Shown one piece after another: positions 34,100 through 45,303 of a DNA stretch of 64,000 nt. Location of the stretch: positions 143,919,950 to 143,983,949 of the forward strand of contig CP136063.1 in the NCBI GenBank assembly GCA_032622095.1, given 5' to 3'. Under the pieces are notes generated by a model. It did no database searches, had not been told where the DNA came from, and saw nothing but the letters and a program-made list of their open reading frames with translations. Numbering within the stretch: position 1 is the first letter of the stretch; each line of letters starts with the position of its first letter. Source of the stretch: Siphonodentalium dalli. Lineage: Eukaryota; Mollusca; Scaphopoda; Gadilida; Siphonodentaliidae. The translations under genes were made by a program, and so were the position numbers.

Positions 34100-35690
34100 C
34101 TTTCATTCCTTTGGGCTAAAATTGTATTTTCCGTTTTCAACCCCCCTCCCCTCCCAATTTCCTGATGGTTATTTCTGAAATTTGTGTTGGTGTGCTCTTC
34201 ACACATATTGCCAAATTCGTCCGGTGAGATGATATGAGCTCGGATGCTTAAAATATTGGAAGGCTATTCATTTATATTAAACTTTTTGAACATATAACTC
34301 TTGAGGTAAAAGGGAGTGGGTAACATATAATTGTCCTGAAAGTGTCGGACATTATCCACACACGGGGATGCATAACTATAGTTAGTATCTTGTCAAGATT
34401 GCTTATGTCAGTATCGTAAATTTATCTCAAGTGTCGATACTGTCCGCCACAGTCTGGAAACACTGCATATGTTATAAATAAACATTTCATGGACATTTGA
34501 TGCCCCATGCATACATGGTCTTTGTCAATCTCGCATACATGTATGCATCCATATGCCCATTTAAAATGTGTGTACAAATACATGTATCATAGAAATAACA
34601 AAATCAAATAATATGAATCATTGAGTACTTCTCAATTCTCCACACTATTGTTTGGTTTACCCCTTCATATCGGGAGCCATGCTGATGCAGCATTTAGATA
34701 AACAATTCAAAATTGAAATCAATCAGGCAAGATGCCATCAAGTTTTTTTTATAGTCCTCAATTATTTATATGATCTAGGTTGAATTTGATATTTATTTCT
34801 TTTCCATAGATGTACCTGTGTATAGGCTAAAGTCATACTATTAAGTCTACAATAAAATTCGTACACACATGCTAGCTTTATATTTGTTGCCTTATAATAT
34901 ATTATATAGGCTAAAGTAATAAGTACTACTAGTATGTTGACTAGCCATTAAGGTTCTTACTCTTTCTCCAGCTGCCATGTGTCATGTTCACCATGAATTA
35001 TGATATACCATATACATTCTGTTGCATTAAGACCTGTTTGGAGTGGCTTAGCCTGGTAAGAGAAAAATAAGAAGGTTTTTTACCATATGTTCTATATTAC
35101 CAACTCGGGATAAATTTCAGTGGATGTTAAATGTAGCATTTCAGTATTCATTGGAAAGACTATTTGTTAAATATCCACAATTCGTTCATATTAATTCACT
35201 CTGAATGCAGTGAAAGGTTTTTTTTATTTTTCATTGGTTTTTTTCTTGTATAAAAGTGTATTGACTTGCAGCTAAATAGCTTGTAAATGTTTTATGCTTA
35301 TATAGTCATTTAGGATTTAAAATTGCATAATCATATTTCTACTCAAATGGTGTTTGGATCCATTCACTGCATGTATTATTTTACTCATGTAGAGTTATAG
35401 GAAACCATTTATTGGAAAGTCTTGAGGGAATAAGGCAGCCACGACCATTAGGCCATCCGATCTTTTAGTTAACCCTTAAACTTGTTCAATTCTCAATTAC
35501 ACACATATATACATAAAACAAATTAACAAATAAATCCCCCCCTCATTATATTTGTATCTCTTATCTAGAGATTTATAATATAAAGTTTGTTTGTAAGTTT
35601 ATATCATCAATAAAAGTGATGTTCTGATTCCTTGGCGAATAATGTTCATACGAGTATCTTTGTTTGGTACTTTTTTTTTGTGTACCGATA
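34100..35690. other. 1.6-kb spacer between LINE ORF1 and ORF2
   Basis: Unusually long for an L1/Tx1 element, where the two frames normally lie close together. It has no open frame of note, a C-rich patch at 34141-34155 and many A/T runs. A secondary insertion is likely, but no terminal repeats or duplication were found. Confidence 0.45.
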
Positions 35691-36590
35691 GTTTTTATTG
35701 TTCTTTTGTTTGTAATTTAACGAAAGGCTCTTTCTTGAGGTAGATCAACCTGCGTCGCTTCCTGTCGTCGACAATCATCGCCCTTTTCTCTTGCATCAAT
35801 TGTGCTCGGAGTTTAGCTACGTTTGAAGGCAAATCAACTGCTATGCCGAAACCCGATCCTGGTGCCAAGTGTCTCGCCGTTTATAGAACACTGTCCCTAT
35901 CGTCCACATTAACAAATCGAATGATTATATCCGGTGTACCGGCCTTTCCTGTTGGTAGCCTATGGCATGCTGCTGTTCCCATTTCCTGTAATGTTTCAAC
36001 GGGAATGTCCAATTTTTTGTGGATAGAGTCAAGTGTCTTAACTATGGTTTCTTCTGTTTTTTCTTTAGTATTTTCTCTCACTCCCTTTACTATCAAGTTC
36101 CACTTCCTACCCCAGAGGTCTATTTTTGGTGAGGTTACTTTCTACCCGTGTCGACTTTCCTTCCATTTTTTCGGAACTTTTTTGAAGCTTTTCTAATTTT
36201 TTGTCCATTGCAGTCATTTTAGTGTCTACTTCTGTTTCCAGAGTGTTAACTCTCTCCTCTAACTCTTCTATCCTCTTTTCCATGTCAGGTAATTTGTCTG
36301 ATTTTATGTCTCTAATGTTTTTTTCTGACTCAATGTTTCCACGTCTTGAACTTTTTGTGTCAATTTTTCTACTTTTGACTCCATTTCTTCCATTTTGCCG
36401 TTCAGTGACTTGTGGAGGATTTGGAAACATTTCGGAATGTCCTCAAACGAACTGCACTGGTACATTTTGTCAATATTTTCCGTCTTTTTGCTTCTTGTTT
36501 CAATCGGCTTCGACGACATCGGTGGGCTTTCCGTCGGCTTTCCTATTTTCGTGCTACTTCAGTTTTGCGTCGTTTATGTTGTTTTAAAAT
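35690..36590 (-). pseudogene. LINE ORF1 (coiled coil, RRM and C-terminal domain; broken)
   Basis: From about 36519: an initial segment 'MSSKPIETRSKKTENIDKMY'; then, across two frame changes, a long heptad coiled coil ('MEKRIEELEERVNTLETEVD'); then the RRM-like 'IVKGVRENTKEKTEETIVKT' and 'CHRLPTGKAGTPDIIIRF'; then a basic C-terminal domain with 'DLPSNVAKLRAQLMQEKR', ending about 35693. This is the canonical L1-type ORF1 order. At least three frameshifts are visible. Confidence 0.8.
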
Positions 36591-38040
36591 AAATTTTCTT
36601 CAATAGATCTTCTTCCTCAGATGAAACGGTGTGTTTCGAGCAATTTGAATCCTATTTTACAACATTAGACTCCTTATAATTATATATTTTTCATCTTTTT
36701 TGAGCCCACGTTATCCGCGCGCACTTCTACGCAGATGTCATAACGGAAAAAGAGAAGTATATTGTTCATAATCTAGAAGAGTGTGCAGAGCGAAAATTTC
36801 ATTGTGCACGGTTGGTCATTGTTTGCCGTGCTCAATAATCCTGCTCGTCTGTGTTATTTTGCGAAACGTATTTTTGGTTCGGCGTACATTTTACGGCGGC
36901 AACCTGTTAACTGTGTAGGCGCAAAATATTACACATACCTCTTGATGTATATGAACCCTCTCTCTCTCCTTATTCGGGTTGAAATTTATATCTGTTTTGT
37001 TCTTTGAGCTTCACTCCAAAATAGTGTGTTTTCATACGAGACTCAAACAAACTTTGAAAAATATGTAGCAACCTACTTCGATGGCAGGAACGAGAGGACG
37101 AAAGTGAGCAAGGGCATGAAGTTTATATGTTGCTTCCTGAATACTACACGAATACTCGTGCGACATATAGCTGTATCTCTTCAAAATGGACCAGTCACAA
37201 AGAGCAAATTGAAAGTGATTATTTTGTATTATAACTTGATTTCTTATGAACCAGGCAAAACGCTGATTAACATTCTATTTATATAAATTGAACGCAATTC
37301 AAAATAAATTAATGTCACTATGATACCCAGAGTCAAAGCCAATTCCAATACCGGAAATGAATGCATGTGTTCACTGTATATTAAAAGAGTCGTATATTTG
37401 ACAGAGAAAACGTCACTCATAATAGTTTATAATGAAGAAAATATAATTTAGAGTTTGACTTGTTTTCGCTGAAAGGGCGTATTTATTTTGTAATTCAGAA
37501 ATAACATTGTAACCTGTCTTCATCTCAGTTTGAATAAGACAGCAAATATATTTATGCTCTTGTCGTTCCTTTTTTGGTATATTGATCGATTTAAAGACAT
37601 AATATTATGGACTTGTTCGGGTGCGCAAAACTAATAAATTAGAACTCAGGCGCTATGCCAACTGAGGGGATGTAGTATTGTACTAACATCGCCCAAAATA
37701 TCAAAGAAATCGACCATACAACTCCATAGAAAACACCGTCCGAACCATGCGCAATTGCAAATATTTACATCTCGATTCGTGACGCAACAATCGGCGATAA
37801 ACTAACGCAAATGATTTCGCCATCGATATTCATTGCATTTAATAAATATATAAGACTGACGGTGTGTGTTGTAAATTTGGATTATTATTCATAAACATAA
37901 CTACTTTGAGCAAGATTATTCTCTATTTCTATTTGATGGGTAGCAATTGGTCATATTCAAGAGGACAAAATACTCTCCCGGATATGCTAACTCATCTTCA
38001 GTATTTTCATGCAAACATGTTTTGTTCTATTCTGAAACAG

Positions 38041-38142
38041 GAAATCAAGCGCAGGAGCAGCCATGGAAATGTCATTGGACACGTAACTGAGAGTTTTACT
38101 GGTAATCGCCGGCCGAGCTTTCAGGCTCTTGGGGCGACAGTT
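38041..38142 (+). CDS. RRxS-repeat gene, exon 5
   Basis: A 34-codon exon, phase 0 at both ends, between acceptor TTCTGAAACAG and donor CAGTT|GTGAGTAA. It encodes 'EIKRRSSHGNVIGHVTESFT', then 'GNRRPSFQALGATV'. Two more RRxS sites appear, with the same downstream hydrophobic-Gly spacing as exon 4 (RRPS-FQALGA compared with RRSS-AQSALGA), which ties this exon to that gene across the 9.4-kb LINE-bearing intron. Confidence 0.75.
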
Positions 38143-38822
38143 GTGAGTAAACTACATTAAAAGGACTCAGGGCCTAAGGGTTCATGCGGAATATCATTCA
38201 TTTTATACATACTAAACTGAAAAACAACTATCATCAACAAGTACATGTACAAATAGATAGATTGGTGTTTTCTTATGTTCATTATTAATACTCTCCAATG
38301 ACGATATTTCGCATATAGAAACCATTGTTTTGTAAAATTTACTCTTAGAGTGGCATTACCGACAAATTACAATTAGATGCCAACGTTTAAGAAAAACGTG
38401 ACGGTAAACATTGGAAAAGATCAACGCATTGAATAATACTCTGAAAATCATATTAAGACTAAAATATTTGAAGTTACTATATGATTAGTGTTGTTTGTTG
38501 GTACATCATTGTAACAGTTCTGTTATATAACACTGTTTTCAACACACGAAATTCCGTTATTTGAGCACTACCAATAAGTATAATATAAGAACAAAGTTTA
38601 TCTATTTCTCCAACTTCTTCCTAGATGTGATGTTATTGCAGACATGTTTTTAATTTTGCACACTGAGATAATGAAAACGAAGATTATGCTCGGAGTTCGC
38701 AACGCACCGTCATATTGCGACGCACATAACTTGGGCCCGAATGACAGAACCATTCAAGTATTATATTTTGCTTTCGTCTTGTATATATTACAAATAGTTT
38801 TCATTGTCAATTTTTCTTTCAG

Positions 38823-38852
38823 ATGCAGATGTTCTCAGTATCAAAAAAGTAG
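38823..38852 (+). CDS. RRxS-repeat gene, probable terminal exon
   Basis: The acceptor TTTTTCTTTCAG ends at 38822. In phase 0, required by exon 5, the exon encodes only 'MQMFSVSKK' and a TAG. A second AG six bases later would give 'MFSVSKK'. The other two frames stay open longer (one contains 'DETRRRSLH', the other runs to about 39028) but need a different phase. An AATAAA near 39863 is a possible polyadenylation signal. If an unseen exon intervenes, one of the other frames could be used instead. Confidence 0.45.
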   Translation: MQMFSVSKK

Positions 38853-38959
38853 ACACACTGAAGTGGATGCACCGGCTGAAACGTCCGTTATCTCCAACGA
38901 TGAAACGCGCCGTCGTTCGCTCCATTGACGCTACTTTACAGAATGTTACCGATATGTGG

Positions 38960-39430
38960 TCGATATTCACACATGGCCACATGCAGCTACAGTGTTGTGT
39001 TCTAGTCGATCTTCTCCGGTCCCACTAAAAGCCGACCGCACCACCCCCAGCAGTCCGAACGCGATGGTTCTTGCAATATCGTGCAAAATAGACTTGTATT
39101 GTATGTACCGAATGTCCATTCCCCAAGTCGGTTTACTCCAAACTGACGACAAGTCATGCAAAAACAAAAACACACCTATCGGATATCCCTTAGCAGTCTG
39201 CACGACCACGGAAGGGGATATACTATCATGCCATGAATACCCTTCTGCATCCATCCATGAGCGATCGGGCAAGTTGCTAGCTAAGGCGGAAGTGAATATA
39301 CGCTATACATACGGTCGGGTTCGTTATTCATATATGCGCAAAAACAATAAGGTTATACACCCGTATACCTCCATGCGTATAGCCTTTCGACCGTGTAAAG
39401 TATAGTATACTAAATATGCATCTGATACTT
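38960..39430 (-). repeat. Dispersed repeat of about 440 bp, inverted relative to 42690-43130
   Basis: The minus strand matches the plus strand of 42690-43130 with indels: 'AACTTGCCCGATCGCYCATG', 'CCGTGGTC', 'CCGACTTGGGGAATGGA', 'ATTYTGCACGATATTGCAA' and 'AGTGGGACC'. A frame open in this copy (38967-39272) is interrupted or shortened in the other, so coding is not established. Confidence 0.75.
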
Positions 39431-39650
39431 ATCTGCATCGAATTAATATGAAACGAGTTGCTAGTTCATGCTTAAGTAAGAATATTAACCCTCAAACTAC
39501 GAACTTGCATGGAAACATTCATGGGTGAACGATAATATATGTGTCACTTTAGATGAACGCGATGAATACTTTTTACATTTCAACGACGGAGACGTTTTCG
39601 TAGACGAAATTCGTTACAAGCAACTAGAGGTCATTCTCAATCTATGTGAG

Positions 39651-39770
39651 ACAATATACAGTTGTCGCCCGCGATTGAGTGAGACACGGGGATTTGTCGC
39701 CTGTTTGAGACATTCCAGGTCGAGACCGGCGACAAATCCCCGTTTCTCACGAAAACAAGGGTGACAACTG
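39651..39770. mobile_element. Foldback element of about 115 bp, copy 1
   Basis: Arms 'GAGACACGGGGATTTGTCGC' and its complement 'GGCGACAAATCCCCGTTTCTC' (one mismatch) surround a loop 'GAGACATTCCAGGTCGAGAC'. The outer ends 'CAGTTGTC' / 'GACAACTG' complete the palindrome. Copy 2 is at 40700-40818 in the same orientation. Confidence 0.82.
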
Positions 39771-40527
39771 TTTTGTTATCTGACGGCATGCCTAAGTACG
39801 CGCGTATATTCATTAATCCAGCTCGAAGAGTTAATTTTATGTTGGAATCCTCGCTTTTTAGAAAATAAAACGTTCATATTTTGGATCAATTGATACGCCC
39901 ATCATTTGCGGAGCTATTGTCCCGTTAATTTGCTGGTCGCATCGTGAGAATCGGTTCACGGAAGGAGGAGTAAAGCAATTTCGAAGTAGAGTAGCCATGC
40001 GGCGAAATGTTCGGTGTCGTTTTAAATGGGCGTAAAGACGCAGGTAGACGTGTTAATTTCCAGAACGCTAAAATGTGAAACTTACACGTTGTAGTGGTGC
40101 CAAAAGAAATTGACAACTGTTACAGACTGTTACGCAACATAAGGGTATTCATGTGAAGTCGGAGGAATGTATAACCGAAGAAAATTGTCGCTTGATAAAT
40201 AGTAAAGAGTGGCTATTTGATATTTAGAGCTTAGTACAGAAACGTATATGTGACGTATGTACATCGTGTGTGCAATTGTCTACAGTAGATGCAACCTGCT
40301 TAATAAGATTTATCTATTTGTTCCACGGTATTCAATGTTGATATTAAAAGGTCCAATGGGAACATTACACCTTATAAGAGATTTATGTCCGTGATAACAC
40401 CATTTATACATAGCGTGCTTTAATTGCAAATTAAAGACAACAATTATGCAAATTACCAAACATCACAGTTCGGGGGTGTTACGAAACAGTGGTGTTTATA
40501 AAATGCGTGTTTTCGGAAATCATTGGA

Positions 40528-40644
40528 GAGCTGTGATGTAATCTCTGCGCGTTGAGTTCTTCGTTGTTATATGTTTACTGGTAACAGCTGAGCGGGAAAT
40601 AACTGCCGAAATGTTACCCCCGAGGGTAACAACTGATTTGCGGC
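40528..40644. repeat. Dispersed repeat of about 117 bp, copy 1
   Basis: Matches 41811-41927 in the same orientation: 'GAGCTGTGA', 'AATCTCTGC.CGTTGAGTTC', 'GCTGAG', 'AACTG.CGAAATGTTAC', and a small palindrome GTTACCCCCGAGGGTAAC, which in the other copy reads GTTACACTCGAGAGTAAC. Confidence 0.78.
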
Positions 40645-40699
40645 CCGCCATGTGACGCAACCTCGGCCAATCAGAAGAGAGGGAAATGCGATGAAGATA

Positions 40700-40818
40700 A
40701 CAATATACAGTTGTCGACCGCGATTGAGTAAGACACGGTAAGGGGATTTGTCTCCCGCTCGAGACCTTCCACGTCGAGAGCGGCGACAAATTCCCGTGTC
40801 TCACGAAAACAAGGGTGA
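40700..40818. mobile_element. Foldback element of about 115 bp, copy 2
   Basis: Shares 'CAATATACAGTTGTCG.CCGC', 'GATTGAGT.AGACACGG' and the end 'CTCACGAAAACAAGGGTGA' with 39651-39770. The arms are slightly more diverged. Confidence 0.8.
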
Positions 40819-41039
40819 TTTTTGGAAAAATATTAGGGCGACACCACCTGGTAATTAACTCTCCAACAATACAGGTATTCAGCTGAAATCCACCATGTAT
40901 CACAAAACTAATTTTCATTTCCATAAGCTGAGTTCTTGGGCTAGGTACTGTGCTACGGTCAGACCCAGGTCAAGCATTCAGACACATACATGTACGTGTA
41001 AATAGAAACTTGAAAATAAGAGGGTCATATACAGTCTGC

Positions 41040-41270
41040 AGAATAAGCTCCAAGGAGGGTGAGTTTAGTGATGCTATCCAGCATAGTGGGCTATAGCATT
41101 ACCAAATTCACCATATGTGACCCCATTCTGTAACTAGTTCTCCATGGTTGGTCGAGACCAAAATAGAATGAGGTCGTCAGAGGTTGAATTTGTTGATGCT
41201 ATGTCGGGTAGTATCGCCAAATTCGCCCTCTGCAGACCTCGGTCATTTTGGTGAGGACCAGCACATTATT
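41040..41270. mobile_element. Decayed relative of the 18.4-kb foldback element
   Basis: Contains 'GTGATGCTAT', 'ACCAAATTCACCATATGTGA', 'AGAATGAGGTCGTCAGAGG' and 'CCAAATTCGCCCTCTGCAGA' in the alternating order seen at 18424-18683. Outer arms are weak, with 'TTGGTCGAGACCAA' near the centre. Confidence 0.6.
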
Positions 41271-41810
41271 TTTTAGACTTGCATATATATTAAGTTATAT
41301 TATATTTTCTCTCCCTTCTTTTCACTCTGTTCTGATTCTGTTTATTCCACTTAGCAGCCTTCTCCATATCTACACATTCAAGTTCTATGCCTGTCTGATC
41401 AGATATAACGAGTAAATATTAATGCTATAAATGAATAGCTTTTTTCATTTGATTTACATTACAGTTTATTCATGTGCTACATAACTGTCCATTTTCATCT
41501 GGAACCAGTAGCATTGGTACATGGCAATGTGATCGGATGTAAAAGGCGAATTCCTGAGAGTTGGTCGTAATCTGGATTTCTGAGAAGCATCATGCCTATA
41601 TCCACACTAACTACCCCCCCTAAGCACTACCCTAAGTGTCATACACACCTTAACAATGATGCTGAACACTTTGAGGCAATCATATTGTAAAAATGTTTTA
41701 AGAGGAAAAAATTGTGACCACTTGGACAAAAGTTACTTTTTCGCGGCTGAACCACCCCCACCCGGCCTACTGTATGGACAAAGGTGGATGACCCACCCCC
41801 CCCCCCCCCC

Positions 41811-41927
41811 GAGCTGTGAGGGAATCTCTGCACGTTGAGTTCTTCGTAGTTCTATGTTTAATGGTAGTCGCTGAGTGGTCAACAACTGTCGAAATGTTAC
41901 ACTCGAGAGTAACAAGTGATTTGCGGC
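41811..41927. repeat. Dispersed repeat of about 117 bp, copy 2
   Basis: Second copy of 40528-40644. It directly follows a C-run at 41797-41810 and precedes the 129-bp tandem array. Confidence 0.78.
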
Positions 41928-41984
41928 GACTCCGTCCGGGCTGTTTCCCCTCTGCTTTCGAAAACCTGCTTGGATCTAACAACG

Positions 41985-42355
41985 AAATCCGTCGAAAGGC
42001 GCGATTTGACTTTGAATTGACCATTTTGAATGTCAAGGTCAGGTCGGGTCACGATTTGACCCGTCCAAATCACTCCCCTGAAAAAAGTACCCCTAGATAT
42101 TAAATTTCGTCGAATTCCCGTCGACAGGCGCGATTTGATCTTGAATTGACCATTTTGAAGGTCAAGGTCAGGTCGGGGTCACGACTTGACCCGTCCAAAA
42201 CACTCTCCGGACAAAGTATTCCTAGGTATCAAATTTCGTCGAAATCCCGTCGAAAGGCGCGATTTGACCTTGAATTGACCATTTTGAGGGTCAAGGTCAG
42301 GTCGGGGTCACGATTTGACCCGTCCAAAACACTCCCCGGACAAAAGTCGAAATCC
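41985..42355. repeat. 129-bp tandem repeat, about three copies
   Basis: 'GGCGCGATTTGA' begins units at 41998, 42127 and 42256, each followed by 'CTTGAATTGACCATTTTGA', 'TCAAGGTCAGGTCGGGGTCA' and 'GACCCGTCCAAA'. The last unit is truncated. 129 is divisible by three, so all units are open in one plus-strand frame, but the translated product has no recognisable domain. Confidence 0.88.
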
Positions 42356-42417
42356 GTCCGGCAGTTTTTTTCTCAGCCATTGCCAACAAACATACAGACA
42401 GAAGTCCCAAAATATAT

Positions 42418-42420
42418 AGT

Positions 42421-42457
<37 letters not shown>
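42418..42457. repeat. (AT)n microsatellite
   Basis: An almost uninterrupted run of about 18 AT dinucleotides. A second, shorter AT tract lies at 42588-42617. Confidence 0.95.
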
Positions 42458-42461
<4 letters not shown>

Positions 42462-42689
42462 CTTCTTAGCCGTTTAGGTCTGCTGATAATTAATAAATAT
42501 GCATATATACCTGAGAAAGGGGAAACCCGAAAGCTCACATGTTAAATACATAAAATAGGTCTTAAAAGGTGTTACTCGTCATATTTATTATATATATATA
42601 TTTATATATATATATAACCCGAATTTGTTAGAGGATCATTCTGAATTTTTACAAGAATGGAGATATCTTTTAGACGAGAGCTATACAGT

Positions 42690-43130
42690 GTATGAGTGAT
42701 TTTTTTAATGAAAAACATGGCTGTTTGGTCGGTTGTCACCTTTTGTGTGTTGTGTATAATTATGCACATAGCGGATCCGACTGTATATAGCTTAGGGGTT
42801 ATTATATCCACTTTAGCTAGAAACTTGCCCGATCGCCCATGGGTTCATCGAGATATATCTCTCTCCGTGGTCAGACAGGTTGGGGAGGTCTGGTCCGTGA
42901 CTTGTTTTCTTCTTTTTGTTTGTTGTTGCATACCTGACGGAGCCGATCGCCACATAGTTGTTAACAATATTTAGCGGTTCACACTCGACCTACCGACTTG
43001 GGGAATGGAACTTTGCTACATGCATGTATGTGTCTATTCTGCACGATATTGCAACAACCATCTCCTTGGGACTCCTGGGGTGGTTAGGCCGGCTTTCAGT
43101 GGGACCCATTATCGCTTCGTATCACGTGAC
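42690..43130 (+). repeat. Dispersed repeat of about 440 bp, inverted partner of 38960-39430
   Basis: See the partner copy. This copy lacks a short block after 'GATCGCCCATGG' that is present in the partner. The two copies lie in opposite orientation about 3.3 kb apart. Confidence 0.75.
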
Positions 43131-43799
43131 ACCATCAGCTGTCAAGTGAGGGGTGCCTAACGATATTAAAGTGTGTACACGAACGAACATTTTTCAATCA
43201 ATATTGCCATATTCGACTTAAGTCAACCGTGGGCAATAAATGCATGGTGTGTGCTACTTGGCAATAACTCCGTGCGGACAAGTCTCAGTATGCTGTGTTC
43301 ATTGTGTCATATGTGCGTGAACATGCACATTACCATTTCTCAAGGAAATCCACATGTTGTAATCTGTATATATGGCACATTGAGGTCCCATTGAGATGGG
43401 AAATCGGTCCAGATTTTCGTTCATGTCGGATGTCTATATATATTGGTCTATACTAGAATGCGATGACCAGTATACGACCATATCAATGTATTTATAACAG
43501 CATTTATTCAAAGTAGTGAGCAGCTTGATGTGTGTATAATTATGAATGGTGTGCTTGAATAGATGTATATGAACCTCTCACGACAGTCGACAGCTATACT
43601 CACTCGCGAAATCACATATGACTGAAAGCATTAAAAGCCCGTGGCGGTTTCGAGCGTCAAATGATATGACAGTGTTAATTCTCGCTTATCCAGCTGGCTT
43701 ATCTGACATTCCGGAAAATTGGCAGACAAATCTTATACGGACTGTAAAATGCCGCGGTTTTATCGCTAGGGCACGAATGCCAGCGCAGCCTCGTATTCT
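43131..43799. other. No gene confirmed
   Basis: A plus-strand frame at 43618-43851 starts 'MTESIKSPWRFRASNDM' and looks somewhat protein-like, but it runs into the minisatellite and has no splice signals or known motif. Confidence 0.4.
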
Positions 43800-44165
43800 A
43801 TCATTCCGTATCAACAGCCCATTAACACACGTGTCGATCTTTGTTTATTAAGTGCCGTATTGACAGCCCATTAACACACGTGTCGCTATTTGTTCTACCA
43901 TTCCGTATCGACAACCCATTAAAACACGTGTCGCTCTGTGTTCTATCATTCCGTATCGACAGCCCATTAACACACGTGTCGCTCTGTGTTCTACCATTCC
44001 GTATCGACAGCCCATGAACACACGTGTCGTATCGACAGCCCTTTAACATGTGTCGCTCTGTGTTCTACCATTCCGTATCGACAGCCCATTAACACACGCG
44101 TCGTATCGACAGCCCACTAACACACGTGTCGTATCGCAGCCCATTAACACACGTGTCGCTCTGTG
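43800..44165. repeat. 48-bp minisatellite centred on ACACGTGT
   Basis: Units of the form 'CGTATCGACAGCCCATTAAC' + 'ACACGTGTCG' + 'CTCTGTGTTCTACCATTC' repeat about eight times. Some units are shortened to about 27 bp by loss of the last block. Each carries the self-complementary ACACGTGT, which contains an E-box-like CACGTG. Confidence 0.9.
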
Positions 44166-45300
44166 TTTATAGCACTCCATCCCGTCCTGGAATCAATTAA
44201 TTAAAAAAAGGACTTAACACGGCTCATTCAGAAACGTTTGATGATGCAATTATAATTTAGTTCCGATTTCATGGTCGACGTGAACGTCATTTGCATCATG
44301 TTATGTCGACGTCGTCCGATTCCACATATCGTCAGTCGGCTTCGGAAAGGTCGTATATATACCAGATTTTCCAAATTGTTCAGGTGAGACAAAAAACTCA
44401 TTATCTTCCGTAGTTTTCTACAAAATACCAAATCATTTGGTTCTGAAAATTTTGACAGAGGTACCCAGGTTGGGAAAAATCGTGATCGCATTACACTGCA
44501 TGGCAACATATCAAAGGATACATTAGTATATATACTTCATCGGGGCTGCATCTTTTCAATTTAGAGCAGTTCAGACGATTTAAAACTGAAAGCAACTGCT
44601 TAAAACCAAAAGAATTTCCAAGAGACATTTAAATCTCATTCAATTTTAGATTCGATTAACCTGGGTACGTTTATCACGATTTTTTTTCCAACGTGGGTGC
44701 CTTTAACACAATTTCCATAACATGGGTACCTTTATCACAAAAAAGCTGTGAGAGTGACCTATTCAGCGATACTTACCGCGTGTCGGTATTTTAAACTTGC
44801 AGTTGATCAATCGTCCATTAAAACTAACGTCTATATATGTCCATTGTTACTATCGATGGTTTTTTTTCCTCCAAACTGTATATGATCACCGGAGTAAGTC
44901 TTTCCAATGGAATGTTCGACATTTTGGTGAGACTGATCATTCAATTGCAACCGACTATCTAATTTGACATTCGTCGTGGTTACCAGTGTAAAGCACATCG
45001 GGTCAGCACCAATTGAATAGTCACTGCTTGATACCTCGTGCGATACATGTTTATAAAACACGCTATATATGGTATCACAACTGCTTGCTTCAACAAAATG
45101 TGCACTCGGTTATTCATCTGAATGACTGACTCCAATATACATGTATGGTACCCGGACTTATGTTCCGACGATAAAATGCATGATATATCTAGTTTTGTTT
45201 GGTCACTAAAGGGAGTCGTTAGCGTCTCTTCAATACAGAGTTGACTGTAATAGGGTCATAACTCTATCATAATCGATAACGCTAGCTGATTGGTTACCCG
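44166..45300. other. No gene confirmed; one protein-like minus-strand frame
   Basis: The minus frame 44831-45061 encodes a polar peptide including 'LVTTTNVKLDSRLQLNDQSH' and 'GKTYSGDHIQFGGKKT', ending in a stop. Composition is gene-like, but no acceptor is obvious and the family is unknown. Confidence 0.3.
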
Positions 45301-45303
45301 TTC

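Larger units (their letters stand above)
29415..36600 (-). mobile_element. L1/Tx1-like LINE retrotransposon, broken, with a nested insertion
   Basis: About 7.2 kb on the minus strand. The order is ORF1 (coiled coil, RRM, C-terminal domain), a long spacer, then ORF2 (endonuclease, reverse transcriptase, cysteine knuckle). The 3' end is an A-rich tail interrupted by single C residues, seen as the T-rich stretch 29416-29452 on the plus strand, as in L1-clade elements. Multiple frameshifts and stops make it inactive. It lies antisense inside the intron of the RRxS-repeat gene. Confidence 0.88.
28591..38040. other. 9.4-kb intron of the RRxS-repeat gene, hosting a LINE
   Basis: Most of this intron is the L1/Tx1-like element listed separately (29415-36600, opposite strand). 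The remaining 28.6-29.1 kb and 36.6-38.0 kb hold no supported exon. Both flanking exons are in phase 0, so an extra exon of 3n length could be missed. Confidence 0.6.

Noticed and set aside
38804-39028. Longer alternative frames after the acceptor at 38822
   Set aside because: They need a splice phase that the preceding exon (phase 0) does not give; retained only as an alternative in the exon entry.
41733-41915. Pro/Gly-rich frames around 41.75-41.84 kb
   Set aside because: They are created by the C-run at 41797-41810 and have no further support.
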